Notes: generated from the sequence alone by a model not told the origin. A stretch of DNA of 64,000 nucleotides from Nocardia miyunensis NBRC 108239 (GCF_001613065.1 NZ_BDBQ01000063.1:1-64000), one strand, 5' to 3'; numbered from the stretch's first letter, positions 50,990-59,842 are shown. A program made the numbers and translations.

Positions 50990-51436
50990 TCAGGCGGGGC
51001 CTGCGGCATCGAGCGTTGCGAGTAACTCTCGCAACGTTTCTCGCTGGGTTTCGGACAATGCCGCGAAGGTCTCCGCCGCGGCTTCGCGACGGGCCTCGGA
51101 CATTCGGGTCAGGATGCGGTGCCCGGCTTCGGTGGGGGTGACCAGGGTGGATCGGCGGTTGGCGGGGTCGGGGGCCCTGTTCACCAACCCCGCGTCCACG
51201 AGGGCGTCGACGACCGTGGTCGCGGACCGGGGGACGATGTCGAGACGTTCGGCCAAGGCGGACATGCGCAGCGGCTCCGGGGCGCGGCCGATGGTGCGCA
51301 GGGCGCGGCTCTGTGCGGGGGTCAGGCCCAGGGGTGCCAGGCGGGCCATCTGGTTGCGGTGGATGCGTTTGCTGGTCCGCCGGAACAACTCCGGCAGATC
51401 TGTCTCCGTGGTGGGAATCCGGGTGGCATCGGCCAT
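50990..51436 (-). CDS. MarR-family transcriptional regulator
   Basis: A 148-residue winged-helix regulator. LTPAQSRALRTIGRAPEPLRMSALAERLDIVPRSATTVVDALVDAGLVNRAPDPANRRSTLV gives the HTH, wing and conserved basic DPxxRR motif. Flanking helices form the dimer interface. It is divergent from a multidrug-type ABC exporter, and two 13-bp palindromes lie in the 85-base gap. It probably represses the exporter and itself until an effector drug or phenolic compound binds. ATG 51436 is supported by the correct N-terminal length. Confidence 0.9.
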   Translation of the reverse strand: MADATRIPTTETDLPELFRRTSKRIHRNQMARLAPLGLTPAQSRALRTIGRAPEPLRMSALAERLDIVPRSATTVVDALVDAGLVNRAPDPANRRSTLVTPTEAGHRILTRMSEARREAAAETFAALSETQRETLRELLATLDAAGPA

Positions 51437-51441
51437 GATTC

Positions 51442-51454
51442 TGAGCTTAGCTCA
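51442..51454. promoter_or_regulatory. MarR operator 1
   Basis: A perfect palindrome TGAGCT-T-AGCTCA, six bases upstream of the MarR start codon. Confidence 0.75.
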
Positions 51455-51473
51455 TTGTTGTATGGAATAATTG

Positions 51474-51486
51474 TGAGCCAAGCTCA
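51474..51486. promoter_or_regulatory. MarR operator 2
   Basis: Palindrome TGAGC-CAA-GCTCA with the same TGAGC half-site as operator 1. Centres are 32 bp apart (about three turns). It lies 36 bases before the ABC exporter gene. Confidence 0.75.
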
Positions 51487-51521
51487 GTTAGGGCGAAGTA
51501 GTTCCCGAAAAGGAGGCGCCT

Positions 51522-53291
51522 ATGGCAGCCCAATCCCCACCCGAGTTTCGCCGCATCCTGCGGCTGTTCCGGCCCTATCGCGCACGGTTGACGCTGGTCG
51601 CCGCGCTGGTCGGGCTTTCCTCGGTCGTCTCGCTGGCCTCGCCGTTCATGTTGCGCGCGGTCCTGGACGACGCCCTGCCGCACGGCCGCACCGGACTGCT
51701 CACGGTCCTGGTCGCGGGCATGATCGCCGTGGTCGTGCTGACCAGTGTGTTCAGCGTGTCGCAGACCTATATCTCCACCGCGGTCGGCCAGCAGGTGATG
51801 CACGACCTGCGCGCGTCGGTGTACGCGCGGCTGCAGAGCATGCCGCTGGCCTTCTTCACCACCACCCGCACCGGCGAGGTGCAATCGCGCATCGCCAACG
51901 ACATCGGCGGCATGCAATCCACCGTCACCACGACAGCCACATCCATCGTCTCGAACTTCACCTCCGTGACCGCCGCGATCATCGCGATGTTCGCGCTGGA
52001 TTGGCGGCTCGCGGCCGTATCGCTGCTGATGCTGCCGTTCTTCGTCTGGATCAGCCGTCGCGTCGGCGACGAGCGTCGCCGGATCACCGCGGCGCGCCAG
52101 CGCAAACTCGCCGGAATGTCGGCGATCGTCGAGGAATCGCTGTCGGTCAGCGGAATCCTGTTGGGGCGCACCATGGGTCGCGCATCCGCCCTGATCGATG
52201 AATTCACGGGGGAGTCGCGCGGGCTGGTCGATCTGGAGATCCGCTCCAGTATGGCCGGGCGCTGGCGGCAGTCGACCATCCAAATCGTCATGGCCGCAAT
52301 GCCCGCGGTGATCTACTGGGTCGCCGGGCTCAGCTCCGCGCGCGGGCATTCGCTGGTGTCCATCGGCACCCTGGTCGCCTTCACTACCTTGCAGACGAGC
52401 CTGCTGCGTCCGGCGGTGCAGCTGCTCTCCACCGGAGTGGATATGCAGAGCTCGATGGCGTTGTTCGGCAGGATCTTCGAATACCTCGACCTGCGTTCGG
52501 ATATCGAGGAACCGGCTCGTCCGGTCGCGCTGCCCGCCTCGGGCGTCGCGGGGACGGTGCGGTTCGAACACGTCGGATTCGCCTACGATCCGCAGGATCG
52601 ACAAGTGCTGGGGGACATCGACATCACCGTTCCGGCCGGGACGTCTCTGGCGATCGTCGGCGAAACCGGTTCGGGCAAGACGACTCTCGGATATCTGGTG
52701 GCCCGGCTGTACGACGCGAACTCGGGGCACGTCCGCATCGACGGAATCGACGTGCGGGACCTGAGTTTCGCCGATCTGTCCGCCGCCGTCGGCGTGGTCT
52801 CCCAGGAGACGTACCTGTTCCACGCCTCGGTCGCCGACAACCTGCGCTTCGCCAAACCCGATGCCACGGATGAGGAATTGATCGCCGCGGCGCGGGCCGC
52901 GCAGATCCACGACCACATCGCGAGCCTGCCCGACGGATACGACACCCTCGTCGGCGAACGCGGCTACCGCTTCTCCGGCGGTGAGAAACAACGCCTGGCC
53001 GTGGCCCGCGCCATCCTGCGCAATCCGCCGATCATGGTGCTCGACGAGGCCACCAGCGCCCTGGACACCCGCACCGAACGCGAGGTCCAAGCCGCCATCG
53101 ACGCCCTGTCGGCCGGTCGCACCACGATCACCATCGCCCACCGCCTGTCCACCATCCGAGACGCCGACCAGATCGTCGTCTTGGACGCCGGATGCGTCGT
53201 CGAACGCGGAACGCACCGAGAACTCCTGGAGCGCAACGGTTTCTATGCCGACCTGCTGTCCCGGGACGCGATTCTCGAGCCCGCCGCATGA
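51522..53291 (+). CDS. ABC transporter, fused permease/ATP-binding protein (multidrug-exporter type)
   Basis: A 589-residue type IV ABC half-transporter. Six membrane helices occupy about residues 20-310. The nucleotide-binding domain has Walker A VGETGSGKTTLGYLV (about 386), the Q-loop VVSQETYLF, the signature RFSGGEKQRLAVARAIL and Walker B IMVLDEATSALD, then the H-loop ITIAHRLSTI. It should act as a homodimer exporting a hydrophobic compound or drug. The divergent MarR gene and its operators indicate inducible expression. A ribosome binding site AAAGGAGG precedes ATG 51522. Confidence 0.92.
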   Translation: MAAQSPPEFRRILRLFRPYRARLTLVAALVGLSSVVSLASPFMLRAVLDDALPHGRTGLLTVLVAGMIAVVVLTSVFSVSQTYISTAVGQQVMHDLRASVYARLQSMPLAFFTTTRTGEVQSRIANDIGGMQSTVTTTATSIVSNFTSVTAAIIAMFALDWRLAAVSLLMLPFFVWISRRVGDERRRITAARQRKLAGMSAIVEESLSVSGILLGRTMGRASALIDEFTGESRGLVDLEIRSSMAGRWRQSTIQIVMAAMPAVIYWVAGLSSARGHSLVSIGTLVAFTTLQTSLLRPAVQLLSTGVDMQSSMALFGRIFEYLDLRSDIEEPARPVALPASGVAGTVRFEHVGFAYDPQDRQVLGDIDITVPAGTSLAIVGETGSGKTTLGYLVARLYDANSGHVRIDGIDVRDLSFADLSAAVGVVSQETYLFHASVADNLRFAKPDATDEELIAAARAAQIHDHIASLPDGYDTLVGERGYRFSGGEKQRLAVARAILRNPPIMVLDEATSALDTRTEREVQAAIDALSAGRTTITIAHRLSTIRDADQIVVLDAGCVVERGTHRELLERNGFYADLLSRDAILEPAA

Positions 53292-53343
53292 AGGGCCGAT
53301 AACAACCGGCCCGAAGGATCCGGCGGGGAACTATCGTGGGGAT

Positions 53344-54123
53344 ATGACCGCCGTGGACTATCAGCACCTGCTCGTCGACCGGGACGGTGACACCGTCCGC
53401 ATCACGATGAACCGCCCCGAGCGGCGCAATGCGCTCTCGGCCGAGCATCTGGCCGAATTGCTGGCCGCGTTCCGGGCCGCCGGTGCCTGCGATGCGACCG
53501 GGATCGTGCTGGCCGCTCGCGGCCCGGTGTTCTCGGCCGGTCACGACTTCGCCGACGTCGCGGCCCGGGATCTCGTCGGTGTGCGCGAGCTGCTGGAGTT
53601 GTGCACCGAGCTGATGCGGGCCATCGAGGCCGCGCCGCAGGTGGTCATCGCACGGGTGCACGGTCTTGCCACCGCGGCAGGATGCCAGCTGGTCGCCTCC
53701 TGCGACCTCGCGATCGCCGCCGAATCGGCCGGTTTCGCGCTGCCCGGCGGTAAGGGCGGCTGGTTCTGCCACACTCCGGCGGTCCCGGTGGCACGTGCGG
53801 TCGGCCGCAAACGCCTGATGGAACTGGCCTTGACCGGCGACCCGATCGATGCCCGCACCGCCGCGGAATGGGGTCTGATCAACCGCGCGGTTCCCGACGA
53901 GGATCTCGACGCCGCCGTCGCCGAATTGCTCGGCCGCGCGACCCGCGGCAGCCGTGCGAGCAAGGCCCTCGGCAAGCACACCCTCTACGCCGAACTCGAC
54001 CGCCCCGAAGCCGACGCCTACACCTTGGCCGTCGAGGTCATGGCCGCCGCCTCCCAACTGCCCGGCGCTCGCGAGGGCATGGCCGCGTTCCTGGAGAAGC
54101 GCCCACCGGTCTGGCCGGACTGA
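53344..54123 (+). CDS. Enoyl-CoA hydratase/isomerase (crotonase) family protein
   Basis: A 259-residue crotonase-fold enzyme. The CoA/oxyanion loops VRITMNRPERRNALS, VLAARGPVFSAGHDF and ARVHGLATAAGCQLVASCDLAIAAES are clear. The position that carries a catalytic Glu in true hydratases is within GFALPGGKGGW, where no Glu is seen, so the exact reaction is unclear. It resembles the ECHDC3-like branch. It follows the exporter by 52 bases on the same strand and could be co-transcribed, though no functional link is obvious. The start is ATG 53344, with a weak GTGGGG upstream. Confidence 0.87.
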   Translation: MTAVDYQHLLVDRDGDTVRITMNRPERRNALSAEHLAELLAAFRAAGACDATGIVLAARGPVFSAGHDFADVAARDLVGVRELLELCTELMRAIEAAPQVVIARVHGLATAAGCQLVASCDLAIAAESAGFALPGGKGGWFCHTPAVPVARAVGRKRLMELALTGDPIDARTAAEWGLINRAVPDEDLDAAVAELLGRATRGSRASKALGKHTLYAELDRPEADAYTLAVEVMAAASQLPGAREGMAAFLEKRPPVWPD

Positions 54124-54277
54124 ATATCGTTGTCGCGCAGCAGAACTCTTGCTATGCGGCGCGGCGAGCAAGAGTGACGGCACTCCGGCGTCTCAGGCCG
54201 GTTCGCGTCGCGGCGTCCCCGCCGACCCGCTGACGATATGCCTTCTCGTCATTGCTGAAGCCGCTCATACGCAACCT

Positions 54278-55021
54278 TCACTGGACGGAGTAGTCGAGGT
54301 AGTCCGCCCCGCCGACGTACACGGTGTGCCCGAGCGGGTGATCGCCGAAGGCGGCATCGGCCACGGCGGTGGCGAATTCCTCGACCGTCGGGAGCGCGCC
54401 GTGCTCGGTGCGGGCGGCGACCGCGTCCGGATCACGGCGTTGCAGCAGGCGCACGATGATGGTGCCGTCGATCATATCGCCCGAGACGACGGTGAAACCG
54501 ATTCGGCGCGAGTCGAATTCGGGGATCAGCTCGCGCAGGGCGTCCTCTCCGGCGCGTTTGCTGGCGGCGATGGGCGCATAGTCCGCGGGCACGGGTTTGC
54601 GGCCGTGGAAGTGCGCCTGGTGACTGGTGACGAAGATGATGCGCGCGCCGGCGGGCATATGCGGCAGCAGCAGCCGGACCAACCGCAGCTGCGCGTCACG
54701 GTTGATGGACATCGCGTAATCCGGCGACGCGCCGCGCTCGAGACCGCCGGATGCGTTGAGTACCAGCACATCCAGGCGTCCGAACTCCCCGACGATCTCT
54801 CGGACCAGTGCGTGCGCGGCGTCCTCGTCGGACAGATCGGCTCCGGCGATCGACGCGCTACTGCCGGACGCGGCGATGTCGTCGGCGAGATCCTGTGCGC
54901 GCCTGCGTTTCTCACGGTAGTTGACGATCACGTGGTCGCCTCGGGCGGCCAGAATCCGGGCCGTGGCCGCTCCGATGCCCCGCGATGCCCCGGTCACCAG
55001 CGCGATTCTGCTCGAATCCAC
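54278..55021 (-). CDS. Short-chain dehydrogenase/reductase with atypical active site
   Basis: A 247-residue SDR. The cofactor loop is ALVTGASRGIGAATARIL, with DVLVLNASGGLERG replacing NNAG and VTSHQAHFHGRKPVP at the Ser strand. The catalytic region reads YAPIAASKRAGEDAL: the Lys is there, but the position four before it is Ile and the Tyr lies seven before it, so the standard YxxxK is not met. Nicotinamide use is likely; catalysis may differ. It is divergent from the HxlR regulator with an operator-like repeat in the 53-base gap, which suggests induction by a quinone or aldehyde stress. The substrate is unknown. Confidence 0.82.
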   Translation of the reverse strand: MDSSRIALVTGASRGIGAATARILAARGDHVIVNYREKRRRAQDLADDIAASGSSASIAGADLSDEDAAHALVREIVGEFGRLDVLVLNASGGLERGASPDYAMSINRDAQLRLVRLLLPHMPAGARIIFVTSHQAHFHGRKPVPADYAPIAASKRAGEDALRELIPEFDSRRIGFTVVSGDMIDGTIIVRLLQRRDPDAVAARTEHGALPTVEEFATAVADAAFGDHPLGHTVYVGGADYLDYSVQ

Positions 55022-55057
55022 TCGGCCTCCTTACTCGATCACTTCTATTTCAGAAGC

Positions 55058-55070
55058 AACTATGGTAGTT
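55058..55070. promoter_or_regulatory. Putative HxlR operator
   Basis: Inverted repeat AACTA-TGG-TAGTT, nested in a wider TTCAGAA (55049-55055) / TTCTGAA (55069-55075) repeat. It occupies the gap between the divergent SDR and HxlR genes and reaches the HxlR start. Confidence 0.6.
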
Positions 55071-55074
55071 CTGA

Positions 55075-55425
55075 ATGAGAAGCGCAAGAGATCCGAGGAC
55101 ACCGCGGCGGGATCCGGCCGTGGCGCCCACGCACGCCATGGAGCTGCTGGGCCAGCGCTGGATGCTGCGGGTGATCTGGGAGCTGGAGCCGGGTCCGCTG
55201 GGCTTTCTGGAGTTGCGCCGTCGCATGGACAACTGCTCGTCGAGCATGCTGTCGGTGCGCCTGCAGACGCTGCAGACCGCCGGAATCATCGTCAAACGCT
55301 TCGACAAGTCCTATGAGCTGACCTATCCGGGCGTCGAACTGGGCCGGGCGCTCGAGCAGCTCTGGGCGTGGGCGGATCGTTGGCACGACACGATCGGCGG
55401 ATCGGCCGCCGAAGGCCCGGCCTGA
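55075..55425 (+). CDS. HxlR-family transcriptional regulator
   Basis: A 116-residue winged-helix protein. AMELLGQRWMLRVIWELEPGPLGFLELRRRM and SSSMLSVRLQTLQTAGIIVKR are the HxlR HTH, followed by YELTYPGVELGRALEQLWAWADRW. There is no conserved Cys in the N-terminal helix of the kind redox-sensing HxlR members use, so the signal may be a ligand. Divergent from the SDR gene, its likely target and partner in autoregulation. Confidence 0.9.
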   Translation: MRSARDPRTPRRDPAVAPTHAMELLGQRWMLRVIWELEPGPLGFLELRRRMDNCSSSMLSVRLQTLQTAGIIVKRFDKSYELTYPGVELGRALEQLWAWADRWHDTIGGSAAEGPA

Positions 55426-55491
55426 AACGTCCGCGCGTGTCGGGTCGATAGGCAGATAACGTAGATATGGCCCGCGACCAGGAGAAACATT

Positions 55492-55896
55492 ATGATCTCA
55501 TGCCGTACCGCGGCAGTGGCGTCGGCCGCATTGGCGACCATGGCGGCGGTCACCGCGGCACCCGCGCAGGCCCGGCCCACCGATCTGCCGCCCACGGTCC
55601 TGCTGCTCAGCGTGTCCCGGAGTCACGCACCGGCGCTGGGCACCGTCCTGTTGACCTGCTCGCCGGCCGTCGCGGGCAACCATCCCCAATCGGACGCGGC
55701 CTGCGACGAACTCGAGGCCGCGGGCGGCGACTTCGGCGCGCTGCGCGGCCGGGCCATGCGGTTCTGCCCGATGATCTACGACCCGGTCACCCTCTCTGCC
55801 GAGGGCATCTGGCACGGTACGCGGGTCAGCTATCGCCAGACCTATGCCAACGCATGTCAATCCGGTGATCGCAGCACGTACGTCTTCGCATTCTGA
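55492..55896 (+). CDS. Subtilisin inhibitor-like (SSI family) secreted protease inhibitor
   Basis: A 134-residue exported protein. The signal peptide (residues 1-28) ends at AQA. The mature part follows the Streptomyces subtilisin inhibitor pattern: LLTCSPAVAGNHPQSDAAC, DELEAAGGDFGAL, the reactive loop RFCPMIYDPVT, then GIWHGTRVSYRQTYANAC and a C-terminal YVFAF. Four cysteines in family positions make two disulfides. The P1 residue should be Met94 (Met94-Ile95 scissile bond), as in classical SSI, favouring subtilisin-type proteases. It would act outside the cell. These inhibitors are typical of Streptomyces and less usual in Nocardia-like genomes. Confidence 0.9.
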   Translation: MISCRTAAVASAALATMAAVTAAPAQARPTDLPPTVLLLSVSRSHAPALGTVLLTCSPAVAGNHPQSDAACDELEAAGGDFGALRGRAMRFCPMIYDPVTLSAEGIWHGTRVSYRQTYANACQSGDRSTYVFAF

Positions 55897-55931
55897 GACC
55901 GCGCAGCGCCTCGCCGCAATGTCATTGGCGC

Positions 55932-56912
55932 TCAACCGTGTTGGGCGAGCACCTCCGCACGCCGACGGGCCATGGTATCGGCGGGATCGTCACCGTTCAG
56001 CAGAGCGCGGCACAGCGCCGCCGCATCGTCGATGGCATTGCGCGCACCGACACCGGACGACGGGCTGAGCGCGTGATCAGCGTCCCCGCAAAGGATTACG
56101 GGTAGTCGAGGCGGAAGAGCCTTGGCCAGCGGCACACGGCGGGCATTGGAGACGTGCACCATCGCGGTGTGGTCGAGCAGGGTGTCCAGCAGATACGGAA
56201 TCTCGGGCAGGGCGCTGCGAATCGGTTCGATCCATCGGGCCAGCGGGTGAAATCCGGTGTAGCCCACCTCGATCGGCTCGCGGGTCAGGCGCACGAACCA
56301 CACCGCGACGGTGTCGTTCCAGAAATGCCCGAAGGTGGCCGGAGTGTCGCCCGCGTGCCGGTGGAAATGCAGCACCGACGGGGTGGTGTTGGGCCGGGTA
56401 CCGGGCGCGGCGGTCGCGTAGAGCACCACCTGCCCGGCATATTCGGCGACGCGCTCGGGCTCGAGCCGGGTGCGGGCGATCGAGTCGATGCCGTCGGCGG
56501 CGATGAGCAGGTCGGTCGCGGCGCCGCCGGGATACAGCATGCCGCTGTCCGGATCCAGATCGCTGAACGCCGTCCCGTAGCGGATGTCCGCGCCTGCGGC
56601 CCAGGCGAATTCGGTCAGCACCCGCATCAGATCGGTGCGGTGATACAGCCGATGCCCGGTCGCGGGCGATTCGTGCACGTCCGAGGCCGGCGCGCCGACC
56701 CGGAATCCGTCCACGGGATAGGACGCGTCGTCGAGTTGATCGGCGGGAACTCCCAGATCGGCCATCGTGCGGTGCGCGTGCGCGTCCAGGAACAGGAACG
56801 CGCCGCCGCGCACGTTGGGTCTGCGTTCGTAGACGACGGCAGAGTGGCCCGCTCGCGCCAGCCCACCCGCGAGCAAGGTGCCCGCGATGCCGCCTCCGAG
56901 GATCGTCACCAT
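55932..56912 (-). CDS. FAD-dependent monooxygenase (PHBH family)
   Basis: A 326-residue flavoprotein. The FAD dinucleotide motif VTILGGGIAGTLLAGGLARAG starts the protein and AVVYERR follows. LLIAADGIDSIARTRL is the DG motif, and ILCGDADHALSPSSGVGARNAIDDAAAL is the GD motif with the FAD ribityl site. The fold is that of para-hydroxybenzoate hydroxylase-like enzymes, which hydroxylate small aromatics with NAD(P)H and O2. It is somewhat shorter than the usual 380-400 residues, lacking the C-terminal extension. The substrate is unknown. It is monocistronic between the SSI gene and a lipoprotein gene. Confidence 0.85.
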   Translation of the reverse strand: MVTILGGGIAGTLLAGGLARAGHSAVVYERRPNVRGGAFLFLDAHAHRTMADLGVPADQLDDASYPVDGFRVGAPASDVHESPATGHRLYHRTDLMRVLTEFAWAAGADIRYGTAFSDLDPDSGMLYPGGAATDLLIAADGIDSIARTRLEPERVAEYAGQVVLYATAAPGTRPNTTPSVLHFHRHAGDTPATFGHFWNDTVAVWFVRLTREPIEVGYTGFHPLARWIEPIRSALPEIPYLLDTLLDHTAMVHVSNARRVPLAKALPPRLPVILCGDADHALSPSSGVGARNAIDDAAALCRALLNGDDPADTMARRRAEVLAQHG

Positions 56913-57222
56913 ATGTGATCCCTAGGCCGCCGGTGTCCGGTGCAGCCTGGTCAATTTTTCTCCTAGCCTGGCCATGCCGTCGGCCTTGCGCGCCCCCGCG
57001 GAACGACGTCCGGTCCGAATCGATGTCCTCCAATTACTAGCATTGTCAACATTTCTGCGCCACTGAGGCAGTCTCGCCCCGACAGCGATCGCACCCCGTT
57101 TCGCCTCGCTCGCGGCGGGTGTGTCGCGGTGTGTCCGGGGAGTGCGTTAGCCTGCCGGAACCTGCGGCGGTGCTGCGGTCGGCCACGTGAGGGTGATCGG
57201 TGACGGACTTGGGAGCGCGAAC
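56913..57222. other. Intergenic region between divergent monooxygenase and lipoprotein genes
   Basis: 310 bases without a supportable gene. It must hold both promoters. GGGAGCG precedes the lipoprotein start. No clear palindrome or -35/-10 pair stands out. Confidence 0.45.
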
Positions 57223-57678
57223 ATGGTGAACACGAGAACGAATCGCAGGCGTGTGCGCATCGGATGCTGTGTGGCGGCGGCGGTGCTCGCCGCGGTTGCC
57301 GGATGCGGTTCGCAGAATTCCCCGTCGCCGGGCACCGGCGTCCGGTCGGCGGGGCAGTCGAATTCCCTGCCGGACGTCCTGGACTGTTCGTTCGACAAAC
57401 CGGCCGTGCGGCCGCAGAACCTGATCCTCGCGTGCGCGGATCTGGGTGTGCAGGTCGAGAAGATCACCTGGAAGTCCTGGACGGCCGACAAGGCCGAGGG
57501 CGACGGCACCGAGCACGACAACACCTGCACGCCCAACTGCGCCGCCGGGAACTACGTCGACAAGCCCGTGCACGTCGTACTGTCCGATCCGGCCCAGCCC
57601 GCGAACCTCTACACCAAGGCCACCACCATCGACTCGACCGGAAAGGCCTCGCACTTTCCCCTGGAAGAGAAGCGGTGA
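57223..57678 (+). CDS. Putative lipoprotein of unknown function
   Basis: A 151-residue exported protein. The N-terminus is basic (NTRTNRRRVRIG), followed by a hydrophobic run and the lipobox LAAVAGC with Cys28 as the lipidated residue, so it is anchored on the outer face of the membrane. The mature domain of about 120 residues has cysteines in VLDCSFDK, ILACADLG, NTCTPNC. The composition (WKSW, YVDKPVHVVLSDPAQP) matches no enzyme I recognise; similar small lipoproteins are widespread in mycolic-acid bacteria. ATG 57223 is preceded by GGGAG at good spacing. Confidence 0.82.
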   Translation: MVNTRTNRRRVRIGCCVAAAVLAAVAGCGSQNSPSPGTGVRSAGQSNSLPDVLDCSFDKPAVRPQNLILACADLGVQVEKITWKSWTADKAEGDGTEHDNTCTPNCAAGNYVDKPVHVVLSDPAQPANLYTKATTIDSTGKASHFPLEEKR

Positions 57679-57784
57679 CCGCCCCGAAGCTATAGATGTA
57701 ACTCCCAGTCGCATATACACCCGAAATTTTGCTACGCTCGGGTATCGGCGGCGGTGACGTCGCACGACGAGACCAGGAGTACCG

Positions 57785-58690
57785 ATGAAGCTGCTTCCCC
57801 AGTGGACGCCTCGGGACGGGACCGATCCGGGCGAGGTAGCCCTGCACGCACGGAATGTGCGGTTCGACTGGCGCGACACCCCGTTGCGCTGGATGCCGGA
57901 CGAGCCGATCGCCTCCCACCTGATCAACGCGCTGAACCTGCTGCTGCCCGAGGGCGAGCGGATGTTCGTGCTGGCGTTCTCCGAGGCGCTGGCGCTGGTG
58001 CAGGACGAGAAACTGCGCGAGCAGATGCTCGGCTTCATCGGTCAGGAATCGATGCACGCCGAAACCCACAACGACGTGCTGCAACAGGTACTCACCGCGC
58101 ACGGCATCGATGTCGACGCCTACGTGCGTCAGATGGAGTTCTTGTTCCGCAAGACCCTCGGCCCTCGCCCCGCCCAGGGGGCCGCCGCGCAATTCCAGAC
58201 CCTGGTCGAACGCATCGGCTTCATCGCCACCCTCGAGCATTTCTTCGCCTACCTGGGCGACTGGGTGCTCAACGCCGACCTCGAGCGGTTCGGCGCGGAC
58301 CCGCGCGTGCTGGATCTGTTCCGCTGGCACGGTGCCGAGGAGGTCGAGCATCGGCACGTCGCGCACGATGTGGCGCAGTACTTCGATGTCGGCTATGTGC
58401 GCCGATCCGCGCTGATGCTGATCGTCTTCCCGATCTTCCTGGCCCTGGTGCTTCGTGGCACCAAATACCTTGTGCACGAAGACCCTTCGCTGCCGAATAT
58501 GCGTTATCCGCGCCTGGTGCTGCGGGTGTTCGGCGCGATGTGGCGCGGTGCGCTGCCCGGGGTGCCCGCACTGCTGTGGAGTGCGGCCACGGTGCTGCGG
58601 CCCGGGTACGATCCCGGATCCGTCGGCTCGACCGCGCAGGCCGTCGCCTATCTCGCCAAATCGCCTGCCGCGCAGGCAATGGCGTCGTGA
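57785..58690 (+). CDS. PF10118-type predicted metal-dependent hydrolase (ferritin-like di-iron)
   Basis: A 301-residue protein of the Metal_hydrol (PF10118) group. It is helical with metal-ligand pairs of the ferritin-like kind: MFVLAFSEALAL (Glu), IGQESMHAETHND (ExxH), LEHFFAYLGDW and RWHGAEEVEHRHVAHD (ExxH). Membrane-associating hydrophobic helices follow (LMLIVFPIFLALVLRG). Its role is undefined; the di-iron pattern and the ferredoxin-reductase gene fused to its stop suggest an oxygen-activating enzyme on a lipid-like substrate, which is inference. Its stop overlaps the reductase start (GTGA). First gene of a three-gene operon ending in an EphD-like fusion. Confidence 0.8.
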   Translation: MKLLPQWTPRDGTDPGEVALHARNVRFDWRDTPLRWMPDEPIASHLINALNLLLPEGERMFVLAFSEALALVQDEKLREQMLGFIGQESMHAETHNDVLQQVLTAHGIDVDAYVRQMEFLFRKTLGPRPAQGAAAQFQTLVERIGFIATLEHFFAYLGDWVLNADLERFGADPRVLDLFRWHGAEEVEHRHVAHDVAQYFDVGYVRRSALMLIVFPIFLALVLRGTKYLVHEDPSLPNMRYPRLVLRVFGAMWRGALPGVPALLWSAATVLRPGYDPGSVGSTAQAVAYLAKSPAAQAMAS

Positions 58691-59793
58691 GCGCGCGGCG
58701 GGTTCCGCTGCTGCCTCCGGCGGACCTGTACGGGAGACGCCGCAGCGACAGGGCGATTCGCGTCATCGATGCGGTCGCCGAGACCCGGATGCGCTGGACG
58801 GCCCTGATCAATCGCCGAACGGCCGCCGGGACGGTGGACGATCACCGCATCGCGCTCACGGTCGCGCAGCGGCGGGTGGAGGCGCACGACACCGATGTGG
58901 TGAGCCTGCTGCTGACCGCGCCCGACGGCCGCGCGCTGCCGCCCTGGCGGCCCGGTGCGCATCTGGACCTGGAACTGCCCTCGGGCCGGTTGCGGCAGTA
59001 TTCGCTGTGCGGAGATCCGGCCGAACGGCATGCGTATCGCGTTGCGGTGCGGCGCATTCCGGACGGTGCGGGCGGTTCGCGTGAGGTGCACGAGGCGTTG
59101 ACGATCGGCAGCTCGGTCACGGTGCGGGGTCCGCGCAACGCCTTCCCGTTCGTGCTGCCCGGACACGGATCCGCCGCCGCGCGTGTGCATTTCGTGGCCG
59201 GGGGCATCGGGATCACGCCGATTCTGCCGATGGTGCGGATGGCGCGACGGCTCGGCGTCGACTGGTCGATGGTCTACACCGGGCGCAGCCGCGACTCCAT
59301 GGCCTTCCTCGGCGAACTCGAACTCCTGGGCTCTCGGGTGAGCATCCGCACCGACGACGAGTCCGGGCTGCCCGAGGCCGGGGATCTGCTCGCCGGTGTG
59401 GACACCGCCACCGCGGTCTACTGCTGCGGTCCGGTCCCGATGACCACGCTGATCGCCGACCGGGTTCGCGAGATGCCCGGTGTGGAACTGCATTCCGAGC
59501 GGTTCTCCCCATTGCCCGTCCGGGACGGCACCGCCTTCGAGGTCGAATTGGCGCGTACCGGTGAGGTCATCGCGGTGCCCGCCGATCGCACGGTTCTGCA
59601 GGAGTTGCTGAAAGTCCGCCCGGACAGCCCGTATTCGTGCCGTCAGGGCTTCTGCCGCACCTGCCGGGTGAACGCGCTGTCCGGACCGGTCGACCATCGC
59701 GACACCGTGCTGACCGACGCCGAGCGAGCAGCGGGCGACCTGCTCATCTGCGTATCCCGTTGTGCTGGTGAGCGTCTGGTGCTGGACCTATGA
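58687..59793 (+). CDS. Ferredoxin reductase with C-terminal 2Fe-2S domain
   Basis: A 368-residue electron-transfer protein. An FMN/FAD-binding barrel (about 50-150, WRPGAHLDLELPSGRLRQYSLCGDP), an NAD-binding domain (about 160-270, HFVAGGIGITPILPMVRMA and YCCGPVPM) and a plant-type 2Fe-2S ferredoxin domain are visible. The cluster ligands are Cys318, Cys323, Cys326 and Cys355 (YSCRQGFCRTC, then ICVSRC). The layout is that of PDR/VanB reductases feeding oxygenases. GTG 58687 overlaps the di-iron gene's stop, so it is the probable electron donor to that protein. Confidence 0.9.
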   Translation: MSARRVPLLPPADLYGRRRSDRAIRVIDAVAETRMRWTALINRRTAAGTVDDHRIALTVAQRRVEAHDTDVVSLLLTAPDGRALPPWRPGAHLDLELPSGRLRQYSLCGDPAERHAYRVAVRRIPDGAGGSREVHEALTIGSSVTVRGPRNAFPFVLPGHGSAAARVHFVAGGIGITPILPMVRMARRLGVDWSMVYTGRSRDSMAFLGELELLGSRVSIRTDDESGLPEAGDLLAGVDTATAVYCCGPVPMTTLIADRVREMPGVELHSERFSPLPVRDGTAFEVELARTGEVIAVPADRTVLQELLKVRPDSPYSCRQGFCRTCRVNALSGPVDHRDTVLTDAERAAGDLLICVSRCAGERLVLDL

Positions 59794-59842
59794 GGCCCCG
59801 CGCCCACCCGCGTCCCCTCCACCGGCTCCGAAGGGAGATATC

